DNA from: Streptomyces davaonensis JCM 4913
Lineage (GTDB): Bacteria; Actinomycetota; Actinomycetes; Streptomycetales; Streptomycetaceae
Reading direction: 5' to 3'
DNA: 64,000 nt
Assembly: GCF_000349325.1 (NCBI RefSeq)
Contig: NC_020504.1
Coordinates: forward strand, 4,374,053 to 4,438,052
The position numbers and the translations under genes were made by a program. Shown here in pieces: positions 33,390 to 41,263 of the stretch (position 1 is its first letter; every line of letters begins with the position of its first letter). Under the pieces are notes generated by a model. That model saw only the letters and a list, made by a program, of their open reading frames with translations, ran no database searches and was not told where the DNA came from.

Positions 33390-34517
33390 GTGGCCGTACC
33401 GAAGGAAGCCGTGTGGGAACGCGATCCACACACGGCGGCCAAACATGACTTACTGAAGCGGTACTTGGAAGCCTGGGCACCGATCCTGCTGTCACGGCTC
33501 GACGTGATCAGCTACGCCGAAGGCTTCGCGGGTGCCGGCGTCTACAAACAGGGCGAGCCCGGCTCCCCGGTCATCGCTTACGAAGTCTTCGCCGACGCTC
33601 TGCACAGGTTCCCGAAACGTATGCGCGTGATCCTCATGGAGGAGGACGCCCGGCGCGTCAAAGAGTTACAGCGCCAGATGGAGCTCGTCCGCTCCAGGCA
33701 AACGGACAACATCACCAACCGAATAGACGTCGACATACGTCACGGAGATTTCCACCCGGCCCTCTTGCAGAAGCTGCGGGGCATCGGCGCGTTGGGGAAG
33801 CCTCTCTTCGTGCTGCTGGACAGCTTCGGCGGACCCGACATCCCCTTCTCGCTCCTCCAGGAGCTGGGGCGCCATCCCAGCACGGAAGTGATGGTGACCT
33901 TCGAGCCCAGCTTCCTCACCCGGTTCGCCGAGAAGCACGACGGCCACCGCCAGCTCGGCGACGAAGCCTTCGGCAGCCAGGAGTGGCAAGGCGTCTTCCA
34001 GCAGTCTCCCTCAGGCAAGTTCACCTTCCTGCGCGAGCAGTACCGGAACACGCTGCGCCAGGCAGGCTTCACGCACACGCTGTACTTCGAGATGGTCGAC
34101 GAGGGCGGCAGGATGCTCTACCTGATCTTCGGCACCCAGCACGAACGGGGGCTGGAGAAGATGAAGGACGCCATGTGGAAGGTGGACCCTTCCTACGGCG
34201 TCCGCTACCGCGACCCCAGGGACACCCAACAGCAGATGCTTGATCTCGTATTCGAACCGGATACGGCTCCGCTGCGACGGATCCTGCACGACTTCATCTC
34301 CGAAACGCCCGGCGGGCGAACCATCCCCGAGCTCAAGCGATACGCCCTCTTGGAAACCGTCTACCGGCCCGCCCAAGTGATCGAGACCGTCCGGCAGCTG
34401 CGTGAGGCGGGCGCCGTGACGACGGAACCTCGTGCCATCAACGCCAAGACGCGAGTGAGCCTGGCGGCGACGCCGCCCACTACCCGTCCGTCAGCCGAGC
34501 AAGGCGCCCTCTGGTGA
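33390..34517 (+). CDS. tcmP: Three-Cys-motif partner protein TcmP
   Basis: This 375-residue protein has a GTG start with GGGGGGACC upstream. Its N-terminus AVWERDPHTAAKHDLLKRYLEAWAPILL is the TcmP signature. SYAEGFAGAGVY resembles motif I of S-adenosylmethionine-dependent methyltransferases (DxFAGxG), and LFVLLDSFGGPDIPFSLLQEL sits where a motif IV would be. The C-terminal 120 residues are winged-helix-like (IPELKRYALLETVYRPAQVIETVRQLREAGAV), suggesting DNA or RNA binding. It directly follows the DUF5131 gene and is the last gene before attR. Phage defence or counter-defence is a reasonable guess given the OLD and Ymh-like neighbours, but no activity is established here. Confidence 0.92.
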   Translation: MAVPKEAVWERDPHTAAKHDLLKRYLEAWAPILLSRLDVISYAEGFAGAGVYKQGEPGSPVIAYEVFADALHRFPKRMRVILMEEDARRVKELQRQMELVRSRQTDNITNRIDVDIRHGDFHPALLQKLRGIGALGKPLFVLLDSFGGPDIPFSLLQELGRHPSTEVMVTFEPSFLTRFAEKHDGHRQLGDEAFGSQEWQGVFQQSPSGKFTFLREQYRNTLRQAGFTHTLYFEMVDEGGRMLYLIFGTQHERGLEKMKDAMWKVDPSYGVRYRDPRDTQQQMLDLVFEPDTAPLRRILHDFISETPGGRTIPELKRYALLETVYRPAQVIETVRQLREAGAVTTEPRAINAKTRVSLAATPPTTRPSAEQGALW

Positions 34518-34526
34518 GAGGCCGCG

Positions 34527-34634
34527 AGGGCACATCCAGGGCACATGAGCCTGGGAAACGGCGTTGACCCGTGAGAACTACCGAGAGGAGTTTTCCCAGG
34601 TCAATGCGCATTTCCTTGCGAAACCCCAGGTCAA
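34527..34634. repeat. Putative integrase arm sites, right end
   Basis: AGGGCACAT occurs twice, 11 bases apart (34,527-34,546), mirroring the tandem pair near attL. CCCAGGTCAA also occurs twice (34,595 and 34,625 regions), and CGAAACCCCAGGTCA (34,619-34,633) is a perfect 15-base inverted copy of 13,087-13,101 next to attL. In the excised circle these would lie on both sides of the crossover core. Confidence 0.5.
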
Positions 34635-34653
34635 CGCCCTCCCGTCACCAATC

Positions 34654-34729
34654 GCTGCACGAGTGGCAGGACTTCTCGCATCGGTTGCATGAGGCGGGGC
34701 ATCAGCCGTATTGCCTTGTATGGCCCTGA
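34654..34729 (+). repeat. attR: second copy of the target gene 3' end
   Basis: This copy of 13,014-13,089 has four small clusters of synonymous differences and ends in the same stop codon (CCC TGA). The bases right of the 29-base core (34,679-34,707) should be the original chromosomal 3' end displaced by integration. The left part is element DNA. Confidence 0.9.
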
Positions 34730-34811
34730 GCCGCCGAAAACCTGTTGGTGGGCTACGGCGAGCACTGCTACGTTTCCCACGGCCGTGCCGGTGAATGAGG
34801 AGGTGGTACCC

Positions 34812-34899
34812 GTGAACGCAGTATCGACGTGGGTGCTCCTCTCCGAGGTCGCGGTCGGGCGATAGGTCGTCCGGGAGTGCCGTTTTCAAGCGCACTCCC
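34812..34899 (+). promoter_or_regulatory. Possible leader peptide plus hairpin before the alpha/beta hydrolase
   Basis: A GTG at 34,812 with AGGAGGTGG upstream opens a 17-codon frame (MNAVSTWVLLSEVAVGR) ending at TAG 34,863-34,865. Six bases later a perfect stem CGGGAGTGC / GCACTCCCG (34,871-34,879 and 34,891-34,899) lies directly before the hydrolase ribosome site AAAGGG. The order short ORF, hairpin, gene resembles a translational attenuator, though it could be the truncated front of a lost gene. Confidence 0.35.
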
Positions 34900-34913
34900 G
34901 AAAGGGCACGACC

Positions 34914-35654
34914 ATGCACTTCACGACCCTGCAATTCACTTCCGAGCAGCGCCTCGACGACGGCGTCCTCGAGCGCGAATTCATCCTCGGCGAGATCCCC
35001 GGCACCCTGTGGACGCCCGGGTCTGCGCCGGCGCCGGTCCCACTGATCCTCATGGCCCACAACAACGGCCTGCCCAAGCGGGACGCCCGGCTGATGGCCC
35101 GGGCCCGCCTGACCGCGGCGCACGGCTACGCGGTGGCCACCATCGACGCCGCCGGGTGCGGTGACCGGCCCCGTTCCGCCGCCGACGAGCAGGTCCGCGC
35201 CGAGCTTCGCCGGGCCATGCAGGCCGGCGAGCCGGTAGACGAGATCTTCGAGTCCCTCGTCGGCCCGCTGGTCGAGCACGCCGCCCCGGAATGGCGGACC
35301 ACCCTGGACGCCCTCCTCGCACTGCCCGAGATCGGCGGCCCGGTCGGGTACTCGGGCTGGATGGCCCTCGGCATCCGCCTCACGGCGGTCGAGCCGCGCA
35401 TCGCCGCCGCCGGATTCTTCGCCGGAGGTTACGTGCCCCGCGCCCAGCGCGAGGAGGCCCGCCAGGTCAGCATTCCGCTGCTGCTCCTCCTCCAGTGGGA
35501 CGACGAAGGAAACCCCCGCCAACGGGCTCTCGACCTGTTCGACACCTTCGGCACCAAGGAGAAGACCCTGCACGCCAATACGGGCGGTCACACCGGCACT
35601 CCGTGGTTCGAGTTGGAGGACGGGAACCGGTTCTACGACCGCCATCTGAAGTAG
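34914..35654 (+). CDS. Alpha/beta-hydrolase (dienelactone-hydrolase-like)
   Basis: This 246-residue protein has a canonical alpha/beta-hydrolase order: the oxyanion strand and loop VPLILMAHNNGL, the nucleophile elbow VGYSGWMALG (Ser about residue 146), the acid in LLLLQWDDEGNP (Asp about residue 196) and the His in NTGGHTGTP (about residue 225). The lack of a signal peptide indicates a cytosolic enzyme. The substrate is unknown; an ester or lactone is likely. It is the first complete gene right of the integrated element, preceded by an RBS embedded just after a hairpin. Confidence 0.88.
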   Translation: MHFTTLQFTSEQRLDDGVLEREFILGEIPGTLWTPGSAPAPVPLILMAHNNGLPKRDARLMARARLTAAHGYAVATIDAAGCGDRPRSAADEQVRAELRRAMQAGEPVDEIFESLVGPLVEHAAPEWRTTLDALLALPEIGGPVGYSGWMALGIRLTAVEPRIAAAGFFAGGYVPRAQREEARQVSIPLLLLLQWDDEGNPRQRALDLFDTFGTKEKTLHANTGGHTGTPWFELEDGNRFYDRHLK

Positions 35655-35776
35655 GACCTGGCCAGGGCTCATCGAGCTGCGAGGCCGTCCTGTCAGGGGC
35701 AGCTCGTGCCCGTAGCGCTGATGAATCGGCGCGCGTCGTGACCGGTCGGGCCGGGCGGTGATCGTACGGTTTCGGT

Positions 35777-36301
35777 ATGTCCGAGTCCGATGCCGGCCGG
35801 CCCCCGGTTACCGCCCAGATGCTCGAAACCCTGGTCGAGCGGGTCAAGGAGCGGGTCTACGCGACCATCACCATGCTCGCCGTGCTCGTCGGGCTGGCGC
35901 AGAACTCGCACACCCGGTACTCGACGGCGACGGTGTTCATCGCCTGCACGGCGCTCGGGCTTTGGCTGGCCACCCTCGTGGCCGATCTTCAAGCCCATCG
36001 CGTCGTCCACCAACGCCTGCCCGACCGGGGTGAGTTGCGGCATCTGCTGTACGTCACCAGCCCTCTGCTCACCTCCGCCGCGGGGCCACTGGTGATGATC
36101 GTCCTCTCCGCCTTCGGCCTCTTTCATCTGTCCACCGCGCTGTGGATCTCGGTCTGGGTGGACATCGCCTCGTTGGCCGGGTGGGGTTTTCTGGGCGGGC
36201 GGCGGATGGGCAGCGGGGTCGTTCCGTCAGTTGTCGCGGCGGTCGTCGACGCGGCTATCGGGCTGGGCGTGGTGATGGTGAAGGTGGTGGCCGGGCACTG
36301 A
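35777..36301 (+). CDS. Integral membrane protein of unknown function
   Basis: This 174-residue protein has an amphipathic N-terminus (TAQMLETLVERVKERVYAT) followed by five predicted hydrophobic segments: ITMLAVLVGLAQ, TVFIACTALGLWLATLVADL, LLTSAAGPLVMIVLSAFGLF, ALWISVWVDIASLAGWGFLGG and VVAAVVDAAIGLGVVMVKVV. The VDIASLAGWG and GRRMG stretch between the last segments is typical of small VIT1- or DUF-type actinobacterial membrane proteins, but I cannot name the family. Nothing in its neighbours suggests a role. Confidence 0.7.
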   Translation: MSESDAGRPPVTAQMLETLVERVKERVYATITMLAVLVGLAQNSHTRYSTATVFIACTALGLWLATLVADLQAHRVVHQRLPDRGELRHLLYVTSPLLTSAAGPLVMIVLSAFGLFHLSTALWISVWVDIASLAGWGFLGGRRMGSGVVPSVVAAVVDAAIGLGVVMVKVVAGH

Positions 36302-36315
36302 GGGCGGGCGGGACA

Positions 36316-36849
36316 ATGCCTTTCATGGACCCCGTGCATTCCATGGACCTCGTGCATCCCGTGCGTATCGCGCCTATGGCACCCGAGCACGCCGCCGCGG
36401 TCCTCGCCATATATCAAGCCGGTATCGACGAAGGTGACGCCACCTTCGAGACCCTCGCCCCCACCTGGGAGGCCTTCGACTCGGCGAAGTCGGCCGCGCA
36501 TCGGTTCGTCGCCCTCGACGAGCGTGGCGTCGTCGTCGGGTGGGTCGCCGTGTCGTCGGTCTCCGACCGTTGTGCCTACGCCGGTGTGGTCGAGCACTCC
36601 GTGTACGTCCATCCCGGCGCCCGGGGGCGCGGAGTCGCTTCCGCACTGCTCACAGCCATGATCGAAAGTACTGAGGCCGCCGGGATCTGGACCGTCCAGT
36701 CCGGGATCTTCCCGGAGAACACCGCCAGCCTCGCCCTGCACGAACGCGCCGGGTTCCGGGTCATCGGTACCCGGGAGCGCATCGGGCGGCAGAACGGCCG
36801 GTGGCGGGACGTCGTACTCCTTGAGCGTCGTAGTCCCGACGTGGTCTGA
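36316..36849 (+). CDS. GNAT N-acetyltransferase (phosphinothricin acetyltransferase-like)
   Basis: The ATG giving MPFMDPVHSMDLVHPVRIAPM is chosen; upstream frame lies in the preceding gene. Its 177 residues match the PAT/MnaT branch of GNAT enzymes: ILAIYQAGIDEGDATFET, VVVGWVAVSSVSDRCAYAGVVEHSVYV, the acetyl-CoA P-loop HPGARGRGVASALL, and GIFPENTASLALHERAGFRVIGTRERIG. This branch acetylates phosphinothricin, methionine sulfoximine and related amino acids; the actual substrate here cannot be told. Confidence 0.9.
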   Translation: MPFMDPVHSMDLVHPVRIAPMAPEHAAAVLAIYQAGIDEGDATFETLAPTWEAFDSAKSAAHRFVALDERGVVVGWVAVSSVSDRCAYAGVVEHSVYVHPGARGRGVASALLTAMIESTEAAGIWTVQSGIFPENTASLALHERAGFRVIGTRERIGRQNGRWRDVVLLERRSPDVV

Positions 36850-36866
36850 GCAAGCCAGAGGGAGGG

Positions 36867-37562
36867 CTACGGCAGTTTCTTCAGCATCTCCGTCGCCGCC
36901 GGGTCCGCCGACGCCGGGTTCTGGCCCGTGATCAGGTTGCGGTCGACCACCACGTGCGGGGCCCACGGCTCGCCCTCCTGGTAGTCCGCGCCGATCTCGA
37001 CCAGTCGGTCCTGGAGGAGCCACCTGGCCTTGGGCGCGAAGCCCGCCTGGGTCTCCTCGGCGTTGCTGAAACCGGTCAGGCGGTAGCCGGAGAAGGCGTT
37101 CACCCCGTCGGCCCTGGTGGCCGCCAGCAGCGCGGCCGGGGCATGGCAGACCACACCCAGCGGCTTGCCCGAGTCCAGCGCGTCGATCAGGAGCTTGCCG
37201 GAGGTCTCATCGAAGGCCAGGTCCTCCATCGGGCCGTGGCCACCGGGGTAGTAGACGGCGGCGTAGTCGGCCAGGTTCACGTCCTCGAGACGGATGGGGC
37301 GCTGAAACTCGGCCATCGTGCCGAGCGCGTCCGCGATCCGCCGCGCGCCCTCCTCGCCGCCGTTGAACTCCGGCGCCAGGCTGCCCTGGTCCAGGGGCGG
37401 TACGACACCTCCCGGCGTCGCCACGACGATCTCGTGGCCGGCGGCCGTGAACGCCTCGTACGGGGCGACGGCCTCCTCGGCCCAGAAGCCGGTGGGGTGC
37501 TTGGTGCCGTCCGCCAGCGTCCAGTGGTCGGAGCCGGTCAGCACAAAGAGGATCTTCGACAT
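36867..37562 (-). CDS. DJ-1/PfpI-family type 1 glutamine amidotransferase-like protein
   Basis: This 231-residue protein begins SKILFVLTGSDHWTLADGTKHPTGFWAEE, characteristic of the Hsp31/YhbO-like branch. The nucleophilic elbow is GVVCHAPAAL (Cys about residue 137), YYPGGHGPMEDL supplies the conserved His/Gly loop and ENQ-like YQEGEPWAPHVVVDRNLITGQNPAS closes the domain. Members act as glyoxalase III, deglycase-like or chaperone proteins. It is a single-gene unit, convergent with the GNAT gene and 17 bases from it. Confidence 0.92.
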   Translation of the reverse strand: MSKILFVLTGSDHWTLADGTKHPTGFWAEEAVAPYEAFTAAGHEIVVATPGGVVPPLDQGSLAPEFNGGEEGARRIADALGTMAEFQRPIRLEDVNLADYAAVYYPGGHGPMEDLAFDETSGKLLIDALDSGKPLGVVCHAPAALLAATRADGVNAFSGYRLTGFSNAEETQAGFAPKARWLLQDRLVEIGADYQEGEPWAPHVVVDRNLITGQNPASADPAATEMLKKLP

Positions 37563-37729
37563 GGTGCGCTCTCCGAGAGGTCGGGCACGAGGTCAGCTCG
37601 AACATACCGAGCGCCCGTCCCTCTCGCATGTCAGCGGAGGCCAAAACGGGACTCCGGCACCGGTCGGCCGCTGCCGTCCCGATACCGGAGTCTTCCGTGG
37701 TGTTCAGCGCCCCGTCGGTGCCGGGCGCC

Positions 37730-39271
37730 TCAACCGGTGATCTCCACCTTGCCGTTGAGCGTCGACGACGCGGGCTCCCCGGACGCGGACACAGGCGCGG
37801 CACCAGCCCCCCGCGTAACCCCCTTCAGCAGCTCCGCCAGGTCAACCCCCGTGGTGGACCCCAGGAGTTCCAGCCCCTGCGCCACGTTGTCCGCAACCGC
37901 CCGCGGAATCCGCCCCGCCCCGTCCGTCGAGATCACCGTCATCTTGTCCACCGCACTCAGCGGCTCGGACGCCTTCGCCACCACCTGCGGGAGCACCTCG
38001 ACGAGCATCTGGATGATCGCCGCGTCGCCGTACTGCCCGAACGCGTCCGCCTTCTTCCGCATCGCCTCCGCCTCGGCGGCACCCTTCGCCCCGATCGCCG
38101 CCGCCTCGGCCTCTCCCTCCAGACGTACGGCCTCGGCGATCGCCGCACGCCGGGAGCGCTCGGCCTCGCCCTGCTTCAGGCCCTCGACGGCCTCCGCCTC
38201 GGCCAGCGCGCTCCGGCGCTGCTTCTCGCCCTCACCGGTCAGCCGCGCCCGCTCGGCCTCCGCCTGGGCGTCCGCGATACCGGCCGACTTCTCCGCCTCG
38301 GCCTGCTTGACCCGGGCCACCCGGCGGGCCTCGGCCTCCTGCTCGGCGGCGTAGCGCTGGGCGTCGGCGGGCTTGCGGACCTGGGTGTCGAGCTGGCGGT
38401 CGGTCAGCGCGGCCTGCCGCTCGGCGACCTTCTCCTGCTCGGTGAGGATCTCCTGCTCGCGGGCGGCCTGGGCCAGCGGACCCGCGGCGGCCGCACGGGC
38501 CGCGGCCTCGTCCGTCTCCGCCTTGATCTCGGCCTGCTTCAGCGCGAACGTCCGCTGCGCGACCGCGATCTCCTCCTCCGCCTTCAGCCGCGCCTGCTCG
38601 GCGGCCCGCCGGGCCACGGCCTCGGCGATATCGGCCTCCTGCCTGGCGCGGGCGGCCTCCGGACGGCCCAGGTCCTCCAGGTAGGAGCCCTCGGTGGTGA
38701 TGTCCTGGATCTGGAAGGCGTCCAGCACCAGGCCCTGCCCGGACAGGCTCGCCTCCGCCTCCTCCGCCACCTGCCCGGCGAACGCGGCCCGGTCACGGAT
38801 GACGTCCTCCACCGACATCCGGCCCACGATGGCGCGCAGCGCGCCCGACAGCACCTCCTGGGTAAAGCCGACGATGCCGTCCTGCTGCATAAGGAACCGC
38901 TGGGCGGCGGCCCGGATGGAGTCCTCGGTGCCGCCGACCTTCACGATCGCCACACCGTCCAGGTTGGCCTTCACCCCGCGCAGGGTGACCGCGCCGCGCA
39001 CCGCCACCGGGATGTGCCGGGAGGACAGGTCGAGGGTGAACTTCTGCTGGACGAACGGCACGACGAACACCCCGCCGCCGACCACGACCTTCTGGCCGCT
39101 GTTGTCCGTGAAGACCCGCCCGGTCTCCGGATCGGTGGCCTTCTTGCCGCGCCGGCCAGTGACGATGAACGCCTCGCTCGGACCCGCCACCTTGTAGCGG
39201 GTAATCACCACCAGCGCCAGCAGCACGAGGAGTACGACGACTCCCACGACAGCGAAGACGACAGGACTCAT
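37730..39271 (-). CDS. Flotillin-like SPFH-domain protein
   Basis: This 513-residue protein has an N-terminal hairpin membrane segment (VFAVVGVVVLLVLLALVVITRY), then a SPFH/band-7 domain (KVAGPSEAFIVTGRRG, FVQQKFTLDLSSRHIPVAVRGAVTLRGVKANLDG). A very long Ala/Glu/Arg-rich coiled coil (about residues 190-410) leads to a C-terminal flotillin region with PQVVAKASEPLSAVDKMTVIS. Flotillins oligomerise into membrane microdomain scaffolds. The NfeD-like gene 60 bases upstream is the usual partner, as with floT and yuaF in Bacillus. Confidence 0.92.
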   Translation of the reverse strand: MSPVVFAVVGVVVLLVLLALVVITRYKVAGPSEAFIVTGRRGKKATDPETGRVFTDNSGQKVVVGGGVFVVPFVQQKFTLDLSSRHIPVAVRGAVTLRGVKANLDGVAIVKVGGTEDSIRAAAQRFLMQQDGIVGFTQEVLSGALRAIVGRMSVEDVIRDRAAFAGQVAEEAEASLSGQGLVLDAFQIQDITTEGSYLEDLGRPEAARARQEADIAEAVARRAAEQARLKAEEEIAVAQRTFALKQAEIKAETDEAAARAAAAGPLAQAAREQEILTEQEKVAERQAALTDRQLDTQVRKPADAQRYAAEQEAEARRVARVKQAEAEKSAGIADAQAEAERARLTGEGEKQRRSALAEAEAVEGLKQGEAERSRRAAIAEAVRLEGEAEAAAIGAKGAAEAEAMRKKADAFGQYGDAAIIQMLVEVLPQVVAKASEPLSAVDKMTVISTDGAGRIPRAVADNVAQGLELLGSTTGVDLAELLKGVTRGAGAAPVSASGEPASSTLNGKVEITG

Positions 39272-39333
39272 GACACTGCCCCCGAATCAGTACGAACTGA
39301 AAGTAGAAAGAAGGAAGAAGGAAGAAGGAGAGT

Positions 39334-39834
39334 TCAGCGGTCCACCGGGCGCACCACGACCGACGTCGCCGACGGCACCGCCTCGACCCACACCTCGGCC
39401 CCGCGCGCCACCGGCCCCTCGCTTCGGGCGGCGAACTTCACGCGTTGACCGGCGAGTTGAAGCAGGACTTCGCCGTAGCCGCCGTCCGCGGGGATCGCGG
39501 TGACCACGTTCCCGGAGGCGCCCACCAAGTCGCCCCCGTTCGGGGTGCGATCGGTCTGGTCACGCATCAGGATCCGGCTGAGGCGGTACGTCAGCCAGGC
39601 CGTCCCCGCTCCGCACACGGCACCCGCCGTGGTGGCGACCGCGGGGCCGGCGTCGGCCACCCCCGTGACGATGGCGCCGCCGAAACCCGTCATCGCCAGG
39701 AACCCGGCAACGACCGGCAGCGACAGCCACCCGTCCAGCGCGCCGTCGAGCACGCCCTCCAACACCCCGTCGAAGACCAGCGACAGGGCGAGCAACGCGA
39801 CCCCCGTTGTGCCCAGTCCCAGAAACCAGACCAT
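39334..39834 (-). CDS. NfeD/YuaF-like membrane protein, flotillin partner
   Basis: This 166-residue protein has three or four hydrophobic segments (MVWFLGLGTTGVALLALSLVF, SLPVVAGFLAMTGFGGAIV, ATTAGAVCGAGTAWLTY) followed by an 80-residue soluble domain: DLVGASGNVVTAIPADGGYGEVLL, AARSEGPVARGAEVWVEAV, SVVVRPVDR. The latter is the OB-fold (NfeD C-terminal) pattern of GxxGxaxtxxxPxGxvxv and pxGxxVxVv. It is encoded just upstream of the flotillin gene in the same direction, which supports the assignment. The hydrophobic segment includes unusual VLEGVLDGALDGWLSLP repeats. Confidence 0.8.
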   Translation of the reverse strand: MVWFLGLGTTGVALLALSLVFDGVLEGVLDGALDGWLSLPVVAGFLAMTGFGGAIVTGVADAGPAVATTAGAVCGAGTAWLTYRLSRILMRDQTDRTPNGGDLVGASGNVVTAIPADGGYGEVLLQLAGQRVKFAARSEGPVARGAEVWVEAVPSATSVVVRPVDR

Positions 39835-39929
39835 GCGCGCCGTCCCCCTCCCGCCCGTCGCCGACCTCCGACTTGACGGGATCGTGACATGCGAAGAGGA
39901 ACCGTTTCATTGCCGGATTCCGGCAATCT

Positions 39930-40418
39930 TTACGCCGTCTTAATGCCGGGTCCCCGAGCAACGTCCACCCGGATCAACGTCTGCTGACCGTTGGCGACGA
40001 GCTTGCGGCGGTCGTCCTGGACGCCGTACACCTCAAGTTGACAGACCGTCAGGGTCCGGCCGGACTTCAACACCGTGCCGATCGCCTCCAGATGGTCGCC
40101 CAGGGCCGGGGCGAGGAGGTTGATCTTGTACTCGACGGTGAGCACGTCGGAGTCCTCGGGGAACAGCGTGTACGCGGCATAGCCCCCGGCACTGTCGGCG
40201 ATGGCGCTGGTGGCTCCGGCGTGGAAGTAGCCGTGCTGCTGGGTGACTTCGGGGCGGCTCGGGAGCGTGATGTGGACCCTGCCCGGCGCGATGTGGGTGA
40301 TCCGGGCGCCGAGATGCCCCATCAGGCCCTGACGGTCGAAGCTGCCGCGGATCCGGGCCTGCGTCTCGGGGCTCGCCTGCTCCCCCACCGCCTCGTCCCG
40401 CACTGACTGGTCTGCCAC
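39930..40418 (-). CDS. PaaI-family hotdog-fold thioesterase
   Basis: This 162-residue single-domain hotdog protein has FDRQGLMGHLGARITHIAPGRVHITLPSRPE, QQHGYFHAGATSAIADSAGGYAAYTL and VEYKINLLAPALGDHLEAIGTVLKSGRTLTVCQLEVYG. The HGyxHAGATsAIADsAgGyAa helix is the substrate-binding signature of PaaI-type acyl-CoA thioesterases. The likely role is hydrolysing aromatic or aliphatic acyl-CoAs in the cytosol. No pathway genes lie next to it. Confidence 0.92.
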   Translation of the reverse strand: MADQSVRDEAVGEQASPETQARIRGSFDRQGLMGHLGARITHIAPGRVHITLPSRPEVTQQHGYFHAGATSAIADSAGGYAAYTLFPEDSDVLTVEYKINLLAPALGDHLEAIGTVLKSGRTLTVCQLEVYGVQDDRRKLVANGQQTLIRVDVARGPGIKTA

Positions 40419-40516
40419 GTGCTCTCCTTGGCTTGCTCTCCTTCACGGACGCGCGAAAGTCATCATCGCACCGAGGGGTGCCGGGCCCCTCGGACACCGG
40501 CACCCCTCCGTACGGA

Positions 40517-41143
40517 TCAAGCCGCCTGAAGCACGGGCGCCTCCGGCTCGTCCAGCAGATCCAGCAATGTCGCCCGTGCCCGCGCCACCCGCGAACGCAC
40601 GGTTCCGACGGGGCAGTCGCTCACCTCGGCCGCCTCCGCGTACGGCAGTCCGAGGAGCTGCGTGAGCACGAACGCCTCGCGGCGCTCGGCGGGCAGCGAG
40701 GCCAGCAGATCGAGCAGGACGACTCCGTCGTCGAACCCGGGCACGCCCCGTGGTTGGGCGTTCTCCACGGCGAGCTGCCAGTCCGGCAGATCGGAGAGCC
40801 GGGGCCGGGCGGCGGCGTGGCGGTAACTGTCGATCACCGCGCGGCGGGCGATGGCCAACAGCCAGGAGCGGGCCGAGGAGCGGCCCTCGAACCGGTGCAG
40901 GCTGCCGAGCGCGCGCAGGAAGGTGTCCTGCGCCAGGTCGTCCACAGCCTGGGGATCGGCGCACAGGTGCGCGACATAGCGCAGCACGTCCCGGTGCAGG
41001 GCGCGCACGAAGTGCTCGACGGCGGCCGGATCACCGGTCCGCGCGGCAAGCGCCCACGCCGTTATCGACTCATCGGCGGAGGCGGAGGCGGAAGCAGACG
41101 CACGCGTGCGAACCGTCCGTTTCGGCAGATCAGGAGCGATCAC
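40517..41143 (-). CDS. ECF-type RNA polymerase sigma factor
   Basis: This 208-residue protein has sigma region 2 (FVRALHRDVLRYVAHLCADPQAVDDLAQDTFLRAL...SARSWLLAIARRAVIDSYR) and region 4 (LPAERREAFVLTQLLGLPYAEAAEVSDCPVGTVRSRVARARATLL). The low-complexity Ser/Ala N-terminus (ASASASASADES) is unusual. No anti-sigma gene with a zinc-binding HxxxCxxC motif is adjacent. The nearest candidate partner is the Met/His-rich membrane protein 120 bases upstream on the same strand, which might sense a metal or redox signal. Confidence 0.93.
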   Translation of the reverse strand: MIAPDLPKRTVRTRASASASASADESITAWALAARTGDPAAVEHFVRALHRDVLRYVAHLCADPQAVDDLAQDTFLRALGSLHRFEGRSSARSWLLAIARRAVIDSYRHAAARPRLSDLPDWQLAVENAQPRGVPGFDDGVVLLDLLASLPAERREAFVLTQLLGLPYAEAAEVSDCPVGTVRSRVARARATLLDLLDEPEAPVLQAA

Positions 41144-41263
41144 CTGATGTCCTTCGGGTCGTCCGGAGCCCGGACCCCGCGCATGCGGACAGGCGCGGCG
41201 GTCCGCGACCCGGTGAGTGAAGTGAGGGGGGTACGGCCGTAGGGCCGTCGGCGCCGGCTGTCG

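Larger units (their letters stand above)
13014..34729. mobile_element. Integrative mobilizable element inserted in the 3' end of a protein-coding gene
   Basis: Bounded by direct repeats of a coding 3' end (13,014-13,089 and 34,654-34,729), the element carries a tyrosine integrase beside attL, an XRE regulator, an excisionase-like gene, a DUF3631 ATPase, a DUF2637 membrane protein, MobC, a relaxase and about 14 kb of cargo. No FtsK/TraB translocase or type IV secretion gene is visible, so it probably needs a helper for transfer. The cargo, especially 25.3-33.3 kb, uses more A and T at third positions than the flanks, which fits foreign origin. An IS1380-family element has landed inside it. Confidence 0.9.
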
